DNA of 64,000 nucleotides, taken from contig CM073591.1 in the NCBI GenBank assembly GCA_037074705.1, positions 1,666,087 through 1,730,086 of the forward strand. The letters are read 5' to 3'. Below, piece by piece: positions 47,575-58,399 of the stretch; position 1 is the first letter of the stretch; the number at the start of each line of letters is the position of its first letter. A program made the translations under genes and the position numbers. This DNA comes from Zhengitettix transpicula (lineage: Eukaryota > Arthropoda > Insecta > Orthoptera > Tetrigidae). A model generated the notes under the pieces. It had not been told where the DNA came from. It ran no database searches and worked only from the letters and a program-made list of their open reading frames with translations.

Positions 47575-48526
47575 TGTAGTATCTAAAAGGCCAATTAATA
47601 ATAAATAATGAAGAGAAGTGTTGAACTTGAATTGTTATCGGCGAACACACAGATTTAACACAAGAATGGTCAATAATGGAGGTCTGAGGTATTGCAGACA
47701 TGGCGCAGAGACGGAGGTACGAGTTGTTATTTGGCGATGGAATTCAGTCTAGGACGGAACAAAAGTTAAAACTCGAGCAAAGACTCTAAGCTGTCAATGC
47801 AGTGTTAAAAGAATTGGAGAACATAGAGCAGCAGTAAAGTCAAAGATTCATGTAAGTTCTGCATAAGTAAATATTGAAAAGCAGTTGCTTTTTTCGTCCT
47901 GATTGAACTTTACTAAATTCAGTTGAGGAGGTGGACCGTGATTGTTGCGGAGCAGAGCAGCGTTCGAGTTACAACAAATTTGCCACATTATCAAGTGAAG
48001 TGTTAGATAAGGCCTGCTTTGAAAATAAGGTGTTGTGTGAAAGTGAGAAATTGATTGCCCAGGTTCCGACAAAACAGTAAGTCTAATTGAATATTCATCA
48101 ATTGTAAACGGTAGCGTGAACATAGTTGTCAGATTTCGTATATTTTTTACTATTAAAAATATTGATTTGTAATAAATTCACAAGTGCGCATTGGTACAAA
48201 AGTTGGATTGTTTATAAATCGAGTTATAATATTCTTTATTTACAAGGCCCAGAGATTAACAGTAAAAAGTTGTTTGTACATGATGATAGTTGTAAAAGGG
48301 CATTGAATATTTATCATGAATTTAAAATTTGTGCGCATAAAATAAATTAATTGTTTGGTCAGTTTAATAGATTTCTGAGTTGTTATCCTTCCATTTTAAT
48401 TTTAATTGATGCATTATTGTGGGCAGTGTTTTCATTTTAAACATAATTGCATTGGAAATACCACAAAAAAATTGGCTTCACAAACGTGAGAGAGTTTTCA
48501 TTTAAATAATTTAGTAGTTGATTACT

Positions 48527-48528
<2 letters not shown>
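47575..48528 (+). mobile_element. LTR-like element E7
   Basis: TGTAGTATCTAAAAGG at 47575, LTR-like end ACCACA at about 48464, primer-binding-like ATTGGCTTCACAAACGTGAG at about 48470, and ACTACA at the (TA)n tract near 48528. It contains the shared tgtcagatttcgtat and aaggcccagagattaacag blocks. Confidence 0.6.
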
Positions 48529-48564
<36 letters not shown>

Positions 48565-48604
48565 GATTTATACTTTCATAAACACAAATAGATATTAAAT
48601 TTAA

Positions 48605-49531
48605 TCGGCCCGCGTTGAGGCGCCAATTTGTAATGAACAGAATGGAATTAATTTATTAATTAACCAAATTTAAGTAAACGATTTATTAAACAATTAATTT
48701 GTCCTACGTTGAGGCGACATTTTATATGATAAACAAAAAAAATTAACATAATATTTTACATAGAATTTAATTACAATTAAAGTTTTTCCATGTTTATAGA
48801 TTTTACAACTCTTTACTCAGGGTCATTTATCTGGGCCTTCTAAGTAAAGAAACAACCCTTATATTTACGTTAAATAATCAAATTCCTTTACAAACTAAGA
48901 AGTTAAACAATCAAACAAAACGAGAAAGCGAAATATGACGACTTTTATTTTTAATTATCGTTTACAAAATTTTATTAAATTTGCTTGCACTTAGCTGTTA
49001 ATCTGCTGGTACCAGGCTTAACTCTCTTTGGCTGGGGCTCGCCTCACAATTCACACTAAAATGCCATGAAATCACCGAATTTACACTTGATTGAACAAAA
49101 ACACGGTCCTAACCTTCGAGTCTGTCCTCTGGGAACTGGAAACCGCTGCTCCTTCCGGATTATTAGTTGGACAGATTGTTACTGTTGTCTCTATGGAATT
49201 TCTAACGGTCACTGTCCTTTTAGATAATTTATTTGTGGCGCTGTTTATTAGGTTCCTCGTTGTAATAGTATTTGATGAGTTATATGTCCAGACTTTATAC
49301 TCCAATTAAAACTCGTAACCTATCAGACCATATCTATATGTCTGCAACTGCTGTTCGATGTTAGTCTTTCAATGTCCGACTGACTCGTGTGCAACAGCCG
49401 TTTTAGAAAGCGCTCGTGGCACAACAACGCTCGCCCGTTTCCCCTATGTTGTCTTTGATATTGGTGCCGCTAACAATCCTTCATAACTATCCAATTATTA
49501 AAATCATTAATTACCTGTAATTAGTATTACA
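48605..49531 (-). mobile_element. LTR-like element E8
   Basis: Minus-strand TGTAATACTAATTACAGG at 49531 to TTACA at about 48629 (about 903 bp), followed by TGGCGCCTCAACGCGGGCC, the clearest primer-binding-like site here. The 49081-49309 frames on both strands lie inside the LTR. Confidence 0.65.
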
Positions 49532-49553
49532 ATATATATATATATATATATAT

Positions 49554-50380
49554 TGTAACGGTACGTCACTCGCCCGACCAAAACAGCGGTCAAAGCGAAT
49601 TTTATACAGGATGAGGTTGGGGATCACCGAGGAAAACCGTGGAGGGACGTGACCAGATTCGACGGTGGCGAATGAAATTCGTAAACCCAGGGTACTTTAC
49701 AGCTTATAATTTCAAAACAAATGAAATACAATTCACTCAAGAAGATTAAGAACAGTTCCCCAGTCTAAGTCTAATACACAAGAAAAATCGGTCGAACATC
49801 CACACGTTAAACAGGTACTTAACGTTCGTCCTCATTCAACCCTGGGGTGGCGTGTTGAAGTCTGGCCTGGCTCGTCAACTCGCTGGTCGCAGACGTCTGG
49901 GATGACCGAGTCGACTGGATTCCACACGACCGAGGACGACTGCGGGCGGGCGGCGGAGTGTTGGGCGAACAAACTCGTTGACGGCGATGCACGAAGGTGG
50001 TTCCTTCCAGGTCGTAGAAGAAGACTGTATTCGCTCCGGGCTGTCTCACTAGAATCAAACTGTATTCGCTCCGGGCTCTCTCACTAGAAGAAGAAAATTT
50101 TGGGGTCCACTCGCCAGCTCGCCTCGGGCCCCCGGCTGATTGGTCGAAGATCGGCCAATCCTCGTGACCTTCCGGTCGCCGCTCCACCAGGCGGAAGTTG
50201 TACCTCGGCCACGTGGGTCCGTATCGGGCACAAACCACGGGCCCTATTATCCCTTTTTTCAAAACACACGCAATCGCGCACCACCCAACATCTGTTCAAC
50301 ACAACTGATAAAACAAAGGAAAAATTTAAAAAAGAAATAAATTTGTATAGCGCAACAGTGACTGAACCGTCTGTTCTGTC

Positions 50381-50383
<3 letters not shown>
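49554..50383 (+). mobile_element. LTR-like element E9
   Basis: TGTAACGG at 49554 to TGTCACA at 50383, between two (TA)n tracts. Its sequence is GC-richer and unlike E1-E8. A 34-bp direct repeat (actgtattcgctccgggct) lies at about 50025-50090. The overlapping long frames at 49819-50540 on both strands lie in it and have no recognised domain. Confidence 0.5.
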
Positions 50384-50427
<44 letters not shown>

Positions 50428-51632
50428 TTCCCTTTTCTTCCATATTTTCTTTCTTACCTTTGTACTACAAAGTTATGCAATACTCGAGCAATATAAATAA
50501 TAATGTTACATCAGCATTGACAACAAATTTTAAATCCTGATGCTTGGAACTTTAGTACAGAACCACAGAGATGCAGGAAAACATCCCCTGTTAGACGGTC
50601 AATTGTCAAACATTTTGGTTATAGATAAAGTATTTAAAATACTTTTTTTTGCAATAAAACAACCTGCAGACGTTCTACTGTGTTTCATATCATTCCACAC
50701 TCACATGAGTCGTGTCCGATTAGTGCCTTATTGAAGTGCGACAGTAACGTGAGTGTCTAGCAACGGACGCACAACTCCCCACACACACACACACACATGT
50801 GGTCCGCGAACACGTCCTTTCATTATATAAAAGTGTATGAGTTTCCCGTTAGATATATACAGATATAGAACACAAACACACCAATATGACACTGACCTCT
50901 CACACCTGCTTTATCAGCAATAACGCCGTCATGGTTGTCACGGGGAGAAGCCTAAGTAAGATATTTTATGAGGACTGTGGTTCTCCTTTATGTCGCAGGT
51001 TGTAAACGTAATATCAGGACACGTGAAGACACGACGGTTACGCAATAACCTAGTTTACAAAACCACGCCATTTAGGAACTCTAGTTGTTCCTCCTTGCCG
51101 CCTTTGGCCCCCTACTGTTGTGACGTCAAAGCTTCGGATAAGGAGAGAAACTTGGTGATGCTCGCTGGTCGCCTGAACCTTGGCGCTTGTGGTCCAAATT
51201 GTGTCCTTTCGTGAAAGCACACGAAATTTGCGCCAGGGTCGTAAAATCGTGAGTCAAATGTGCATCTCTGACAAATAAAGAATATTATCATGCCATTTAT
51301 TATTGTTAATCTCATATAAATTTTATATTTACATGTATGCACGTAAGAGACAGAATATTCCATCCCTGTTGGACTTCCTTGGCTCCCTCATTTACAGGCT
51401 GCGTTTAGCATAATGAGGAATTGCCTGGAATGGCGAGACAACTGGAGAATCGCGACGACGAGAGACAAGCTCACTGTGGCACGTGAAAAGTCACGTCGAG
51501 AATCCACGACTTAGCAGTGATTGAGACTGACCTTAATGGAGTGCCTATACCTTCGTTATCAAGTGACATTTGAGTATAACGGCGTCAATTTAATTTTATG
51601 AGAGACTCGTTCATTAGCGCCTTTGTCGATGG

Positions 51633-51664
51633 AAATGTCAAGTGTGACGTTCGACTTATTTAAG
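51633..51664 (+). promoter_or_regulatory. Kz8 core promoter
   Basis: AAATGTCAAG at 51633-51642 precedes TTATTTAAG at 51656-51664, 37 bp before the ATG. The inverted partner TGACATTT lies at about 51563-51570. Confidence 0.55.
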
Positions 51665-51701
51665 ATATGCGCCGAGGGACTGTCGCTGACAAGGGATCGA
51701 C

Positions 51702-52548
51702 ATGAAGCTGCTGGTTGTCGTAGGTGAGTGTCGACGGGACCAACGTCGTTCCTCCTGGCCCGCCTCGGTCTTCAGTTGTTGTTTCTACTTTGCAGCACTG
51801 ACGCTGGTCCTCGTGGCAGTCGCTCACTGCAGTGAAGGTGACCCTGAATGTCGCCACGGATGCAGTCAGAGTGGGATACCTGTGTGTGGCAGTAACAAAC
51901 GCGGTGTATTGAAGGTCTTTGAGGGTGATTGCACTTTTGCCTGGCACAACTGCAACCATAAGGACGGTAAGGAGGAATCAAGGTTTAAAACTCACTACTA
52001 AATGAATTTGCACGATCAAACCATGGTAACTCTAAAAGTGCTACAAATTTCTTACTAGTCTTTGTTTAGTCAGGTTGTACTTCACTCATGAATAATTATT
52101 TTTTCTTTTAATGGTTAGTCGTCATATACATTAAAACTTTGTGTTTGGTTTCAATTAAAGTTAATTTGCGGCGTTTCCGACCAGTTTTCAAGTATAACTA
52201 AAATGTTTAACCGTGGCGACAGACTTACTGAATTAACGATCCAATCAAGTGGTCAGACTGGTTCCTCTTACACTGCAGACGATAATAAAATTATATTGCA
52301 TCTCAACACACTTCGTAGCTGGTGACGATACCTTGTGGTCGCCTTCGACTGTCACTTGACTTAAATAGTGTCCTTTAAACCCGTTGAGTTTACTATATCT
52401 GATCGTTAATGTAGAGATATTAAGCTTAAAAAAGGGCTGATTGGATCTAAATTTTATTCCTCTTTATTCTTTTGCAGTTTATGTTGATGTAGGGTTGCAG
52501 GATTGCTTCCCATGGTATTTAAATACGTCCGAGAAGCTGCGTAAGTAA
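51702..52548 (+). CDS. Kz8, secreted Kazal-like protein, three exons
   Basis: Exons are 51702-51723 (22 nt), 51796-51966 (171 nt) and 52478-52548 (71 nt), giving 87 residues. Introns are phase 1, of 72 and 511 bp. The signal peptide is MKLLVVV plus ALTLVLVAVAHC. The framework is C-x3-C-x7-C-x14-C-x6-C-x13-C, with core GIPVCGSNK and predicted P1 Gln (C-S-Q). Exon 3 ends in a basic tail, SEKLRK, that Kz5, Kz6 and Kz7 lack because of earlier stops. AATAAA is at 52653-52658. This gene and Kz9 are the two halves of a recent tandem duplication, yet their coding differences are nearly all amino-acid changes. Confidence 0.87.
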
Positions 52549-53589
52549 CGTGTACAGCGAGGAGGAACTATGATGGATGATGGTGGAGGTTCAAGTCGAC
52601 CAACGCAAGACATGTAACGTCTTTCGTATGGTTTGCACTCAATTATTGAGGCAATAAACAGTTGCAACCATATGCAGACTCTTAGTTTATTTTATTTCCC
52701 TTCCCTTATGTTTTTTTGCATCTATTTCAGTTTTTTGTGGCGGCGTACAAAATAATTATGAACCCAAAAATTGGTCTTGTATTATGAGGAAGTGAAACCC
52801 TTGTTCTTAAGGGACGTTCTGATTAGAACCTCAAGTACTCAAGATTATGAAGGTCCACTAAAGGATCGTTCATAACCGAGACGTTTAACGCGTTGAATGT
52901 CCCCATATTCTTCTATTTCTATGTGGGAGTGACGTCAGAATGAGTGAGTGTGAGCGACGCAGCGCTGTCGGTTTACTCTTTACTTATCACCTGAAGAAAG
53001 GAACAAGGTTGTTGTTTGTTATTTATATTATCACTCCTTTTGTCTGTATTCGGCTATTGTATTTTAATTTTGAAATATTATTTTGGTCTTGTTTGAGCCC
53101 ACTATTGAAAAAAGAAAGCACTGCAATGAAGCTTTCAAAAGAAACACAAGGCTAAAGGATCGTTTCCCCACTGGCGCCAGAGGCCACTAAGGGTTTCGGC
53201 GACATTCTCTGTAATTTTTTTAATGTGATGCGCGTAGTGATTTTTCTCTACTTTTACGGACGAGCAGAACAAACGTCACGACTGCAGACCTGCCACCGTG
53301 GTGTCAAATCCGTCGCGAGGCTCTTCCAATGGAGTTAATTGTTACAAAAAAACAACAGGAGAATAAATTTACGAGTATGGGAGTAAACTTGATGTTGTCA
53401 ATCGAGAATCAAGACAACGAGAGACAAACTCGCTCTGGCCCGTGCACGAGGCTCTTCTGACTGACCTCGCACTACAATCAGATTTGCCAAGTACGTTATC
53501 AACTGTTGTGTTGTTCATTTAACGGCGCCATTGTTGTTTTATGAGGGACATTTGCCATATTCAAGAGAACGGCTGAGACAAGGCCCGAC

Positions 53590-54240
53590 ATGAAGCTGCT
53601 GAGTGCCGATTGGTCTTGCTCCTGCGGTGTTGTTTCCACGTTGCAGCCGTGACTGTTGCTCACTGCAATGAAGCAGAACTCGAATGTAGCTTCATTTAGA
53701 GTCGTGTGTGTGTGTGTGTGTGGCTCGAACAACACTGAAGGTGTTTATATGGCAACAGTGAGGACGGGAAGGGGAAAGTAGCGTGACAGGTTCTCTAAGC
53801 ATTTAATTACAACTATACAACAATGATTATGTAAACCAGGTGTTGTAGAAGCAGCTGGTCATCGCTACGTGTTTCAGAGTCCAGCCATCAAGGACGCCCC
53901 TGCCTATATTAATGCATATTGTGGCCTTTTAGGTTCTGTAACTTCATATTTTTACAGACTACAAACACCCAAATAAAGGTGAGTATTACATGAAATTCCT
54001 AAGATAACGAGCACCCAGCAGAAACTCTCCAAAATCGGGGTCAATATCAGAATTTTCGTTTCCAAATTACTGAGGCCAAAAAATAGATTTACCTAGATGG
54101 ATTTAATAGTGACTATCTCTTCTTTCCACTGCTCCTTATTTATAACTGCAGTTGATTGTCTTTTTATCCGCAGAGGTACTGCAAATGCATTACAAGCAAT
54201 AAGCATACAGCATGTGAAGAAGAAGATTCAAACAATTTGA
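53590..54240 (+). pseudogene. Decayed Kazal-like gene, block D, with third-exon relic
   Basis: ATG at 53590 begins a broken exon 1 (donor deleted). The exon 2 relic runs from 53647 to 53766: signal end TVAHC, stop TAG at 53697-53699, a GT repeat at about 53704-53722 where the PVCG codons belong, and a donor changed from GT to GG at 53767-53768. Further on, a 21-nt mini-exon (53958-53978, acceptor ttttacag, donor GTGAGT) and a third exon (from 54152 after aactgcag, stop TGA at 54240) keep phase 1 and a cysteine (VDCLF). The 3' exons look healthier than the 5' ones, so they might still serve another transcript. No evidence for that is visible. Confidence 0.65.
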
Positions 54241-54830
54241 TTGAAGTCAATAATAACGTAGCAAGAATCTAAGGACAGAACTGGAGCCTTTATAACTTTC
54301 CTTTATCTGGTAAATACCGCCTTATAGCCGGATGTAGGTTACGATATATTAGTAAAAATAAAGAGAAATTTACAGTATCATCTCTGTAATGCGTGAATAC
54401 TCTGGAAAACCAGAGACACGTGAAGGGTAACAAGCGGGAATCTCGTTTCACAGGACGACGTCCACGTAACAGCGTCTGAACTTTGCAACGACTTCAACAT
54501 AAGCCTTCACGTGGATGAGGTCAGGCACCTACGCAGAACTCCAGAGTAATCGCTGGATACAGGACGAGACTCTTGCAGGTTCCATTCTACTGAGTTCAGA
54601 GTAGAAAATCATAAACGCTGTTGTTTTTATTCTCCAACTGCTGGTTTCGTGTTGACCGGACGCTGCAATGCCGCAGTGAATATTAACTTTCTGAAGTGTT
54701 TAACAGCATTTGTGGACTGTTAAAACTTATTTAAAAACACCGTCGTTTTCCAGGAATCACTACGACAATTCACAAAAATTATTTAACTGGTGTTACAAAT
54801 AAATTGGACATTTTATAAATAGCATAGAAC
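54241..54830. other. Inverted counterpart of 33870-34340
   Basis: This stretch is the reverse complement of the region next to the block B pseudogene. It shows that blocks B and D are inverted duplicates extending well beyond the genes. No separate gene was supported. Confidence 0.5.
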
Positions 54831-55548
54831 ACAAATCACCCAATTTGACACTGAACTTTCACGCCTGCTTTATAGGCAATAACTACGTCATGGTTGTAGC
54901 GGGGAGAAGCCTAAGTAAGATATTTTAACGGGACTGTGGTGTCGCAGGTTGTAAACGTAATATCAGGACACGTGAAGACACGACGGTTACGCAATATTCT
55001 AGTTACAAAACCACGCCATTTAGGATCTATAATTGTTCCTCCTTGCCGCCATTGGCCATCTGCTGTTCTGACGTCACGGCTTCGGACTTGGTGATGCTCG
55101 CTGGTCGCCTGAACCTTGGCGCTTGTGGTCCAGCGGGTCCCGTCGTGCAAGCACACGAAATATGCGTCAGCGTCGATGAATCGTCAGGCAAGTGTGCATC
55201 TCTGACAAATAAATAATTTTTTCATGCCGTTTATTATTGTTTATCACAAATAAATTTTATATTTAGTTGTATGTACGTATGAGTCAGAATATTGCATCCC
55301 CGTTAGACTTCGTTTGCTCCCTGTATAATGAGGAATTGCCTGGAATGGCGAGACAACTGGAGAGTCGTGACGACGACAGACAAGCTCACTGTGGCACGTG
55401 AAAAGTCACGTCGAGGATCCACGACTTAGCAGTGATTGGGACTGACCTTCCTTGTACTGCAATTACCTTCGTTATCAACTGACATTTGAGTATAACGGCG
55501 TGAATTTAGTTTTATGTGAGACTCGTTCATTAGCGCCTTTGTCGATGG

Positions 55549-55580
55549 AAATGTCAAGTGTGACGTTCGCCTTATTTAAG
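55549..55580 (+). promoter_or_regulatory. Kz9 core promoter
   Basis: AAATGTCAAG at 55549-55558 precedes CTTATTTAAG at 55571-55580, 37 bp before the ATG. The inverted partner TGACATTT lies at about 55480-55487. Confidence 0.55.
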
Positions 55581-55617
55581 ATATGCGCCGAGGGACTGTC
55601 CCTGACAAGGGATCGAC

Positions 55618-56464
55618 ATGAAGCTGCTGGTTGTTGTAGGTGAGTGTCGACGGGACCAACGTCGTTCCTCCTGGCCCGCCTCGGTCTTCAGTTGTTGTTT
55701 CTACTTTGCAGTAGTGACGCTGGTCCTCGTGGCAGTCGCTCACTGCAGTGAAGGTGACCCTGAATGTCGCCACGGATGCAGTCAGAGTGGGATACCTGTG
55801 TGTGGCAGAAACAAACGCGGTGTATTGAGGGTCTTTGAGGATGATTGCACTTTTGCCGTGCACAACTGCAACCATAAGGACGGTAAGGAGGAATGAAGGT
55901 TTAAAACTCACTACTAAATGAATTTGCACGATCAAACCATGATAACTCTAAAAGTGCTACAAATTTCTTACTAGTCTTTGTTTAGTCAGGTTGTACTTCA
56001 CTCATGAATAATTATTTTTTCTTTTAATGGTTAGTCGTCATGTACATTAAAACTTTGTGTTTGGTTTCAATTAAAGTTAATTTGCGGCGTTTCCGACCAG
56101 TTTTCAAGTATAACTAAAATGTTTAACCCTGGCGACAGACTTCCTGAATTAACGATCCAATCAAGTGGTCAGACTGGTTCCTCTTACACTGCAGACGATA
56201 ATAAAATTATGTTGCATCTCAACACACTTCGTATCTGGTGACGCTAACTTGTGGTCGCCTTCGACTGTCACTTGACTTCCATAGTGTCCTTTAAACCCGT
56301 TGAATTTACTATATCTGATCATTAATGCAGAGATATTAAGCATAAAAAAGGGCTGATTTGATCTAAATTTTATTCCTCCTTATTGTTTTGCAGTTTATGT
56401 TGCGGTAGGGTTGCAGGATTGCTTCCCATGGTATTTACCTACGTCCGAGAAGCTGCGTAAGTAA
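55618..56464 (+). CDS. Kz9, secreted Kazal-like protein, three exons
   Basis: Exons are 55618-55639 (22 nt), 55712-55882 (171 nt) and 56394-56464 (71 nt), giving 87 residues. The first intron is 72 bp and identical to that of Kz8. The framework is C-x3-C-x7-C-x14-C-x6-C-x13-C, with the same GIPVCG loop and predicted P1 Gln as Kz8. Replacements relative to Kz8 lie at the signal (A to V, L to V), after C3 (S to R, K to R), beside C4 (G to D), before C5 (W to V) and in exon 3 (D to A, N to P). AATAAA is at 56569-56574. Confidence 0.87.
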
Positions 56465-57505
56465 CGTGTACAGCGAGGAGGAACTATGATGGATGATGGT
56501 GGAGGTTCAAGTCGACCAACGCAAGACATGTAACGTCTTTCGTATGGTTTGCACTCAATTATTGAGGCAATAAACTGTTGCAACCATATGCAGACTCTTA
56601 GTTAATTTTATTTCCCTTCCCTTATGTTTTTTTACATCTATTTCAGTTTTTTGTGGCGGCGTACAAAATAATTATGAACCCAAAAATTGGTCTTGTATTA
56701 TGACGAAGTGAAACCCTTGTTCTTAAGGGATGTTCTGATTAGAACCTCAAGTACTCAAGATTATGAAGGTCCACTAAAGGATCGTTCATAACCGAGACGT
56801 TTAACGCGTTGAATGTCCCCATATTCTTCTATTTCTATGTGGGAGTGACGTCAGAATGAGCGAGTGTGAGCGACGCAGCGCTGTCGGTTTACTCTTTACT
56901 TATCACCTGAAGAAAGGAACAAGGTTGTTGTGTGTTATTTATATTATCACTCCTTTTGTCTGTATTCGGCTATTGTATTTTAATTTTGAAATATTATTTT
57001 GGTCTTGTTTGAGCCCACTATTGAAAAAGGAAAGCACTGCAATGAAGCTTTCAAAAGAAACACAAGGCTAAAGGATCGTTTCCCCACTGGCGCCAGAGGC
57101 CACTAAGGGTTTCGGCGACATTCTCTGTAATTTTTTTAATGTGATGCGGGTAGTGATTTTTCTCTACTTTTACGGACGAGCAGAACAAACGTCACGACTG
57201 CAGACCTGCCACCGTGGTGTCAAATCCGTCGCGAGGCTCTTCCAATGGAGTTAATTGTTACAAAAAAACAACAGGAGAATAAATTTACGAGTACGGGAGT
57301 AAACTTGATGTTGTCAATCGAGAATCAAGACAACGAGAGACAAACTCGCTCTGGCCCGTGCACGAGGCTCTTGAGACTGACCTCGCACTACAATCAGATT
57401 TGCCAAGTACGTTATCAACTGTTGTGTTGTTCATTTAACGGCGCCATTGTTGTTTTATGAGGGACATTTGCCATATTCAAGAGAACGGCTGAGACAAGGC
57501 CCGAC

Positions 57506-57744
57506 ATGAAGCTGCTGAGTGCCGATTGGTCTTGCTCCTGCGGTGTTGTTTCCACGTTGCAGCCGTGACGGTTGCTCACTGCAATGAAGCAGAACTCGAA
57601 TGTAGCTTCATTTAGAGTCGTGTGTGTGTGTGTGTGTGGCTCGAACAACACTGAAGGTGTTTATATGGCAACAGTGAGGACGGGAAGGGGAAAGTAGCGT
57701 GACAGGTTCTCTAAGCATTTAATTACAACTATACAACAATGATT
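57506..57744 (+). pseudogene. Decayed Kazal-like gene, block E, cut by R1
   Basis: This is a duplicate of the relic at 53590, with the same donor loss, TAG (57613-57615), (GT)n tract and GG donor. The block ends at about 57744, where an R1 3' fragment starts, so the mini-exon and third exon are absent. Confidence 0.75.
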
Positions 57745-57745
57745 A

Positions 57746-57885
57746 GCCCGGGGACCCCTAGTTAACCCTTGGCTATCTTTGTCTACCCTTACGGTTCCCA
57801 CCTTTCAAATCCCTTCATATGCTAATTAAGGTGAGTTGCCACCATGTGGATTACCCTCATGTAGCCTGTTACCCTAAAATAAAAA
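57746..57885 (+). mobile_element. R1 retroposon 3' part
   Basis: The stretch starts ggggacccctagttaaccct and ends ctcatgtagcctgttaccct with an A-rich tail. It marks the right end of the duplicated Kz9 block. Confidence 0.75.
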
Positions 57886-58052
57886 AAAATTATTCTGAGA
57901 ACAGGTAAGGTGTCCCTGTAAGAGGGAGACATACGTCACGACGACGAGAGGCAAACAGACTTCTGCTCTCGTGGTCACGACGACGAAGCTGAGTCAGCTC
58001 TGAGACTGACCTCGCACTAGAATCAATTTTGAAAATTACGTTCGTTATCAGT

Positions 58053-58255
58053 TGACATTTTGGATTTACGAGAGATTCGTTAATTAGCGCCTTGGTCGAT
58101 GGAAATGTCAGGGCGACGTTTGTCTTAATTAAGAGATTCGCGCAGTGACGGTCTGTGACGAGGAAGGGACCTCCATGAAGCTGCTGATGGCTCCAGGACC
58201 GGTCGTGTTCCCCTTTGTGGCCTATTCAGCCCTCTATCGTTGTTTCCACAAATTT
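58053..58255 (+). pseudogene. Kazal-like relic with intact promoter box
   Basis: TGACATTT (58053), AAATGTCAGG (58103-58112) and TTAATTAAG (58125-58133) precede ATGAAGCTGCTGATGGCTCC at 58175. The first exon matches Kz3 but the donor GTGAG has become GACCG. Only a trace of exon 2 lead-in (tatcgttgtttccac) follows before the sequence turns AT-rich. Confidence 0.65.
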
Positions 58256-58399
58256 AAATGAAGACGACGTTGAAGCACCTAAATGAAACATTCAAAATTA
58301 AATGAGATTTTGTATAAGCAAATTAAAAGTTTAAATGAAGAAACAGAATTTAAAATATAAAAGTTAATTTATTTAAATAAATACTTATGACCATTGAAA

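Noticed and set aside
49819..50540. 147- and 146-codon frames on opposite strands
   Set aside because: They overlap within LTR-like element E9 and run into a (TA)n tract that gives an Ile/Tyr run. No known domain.
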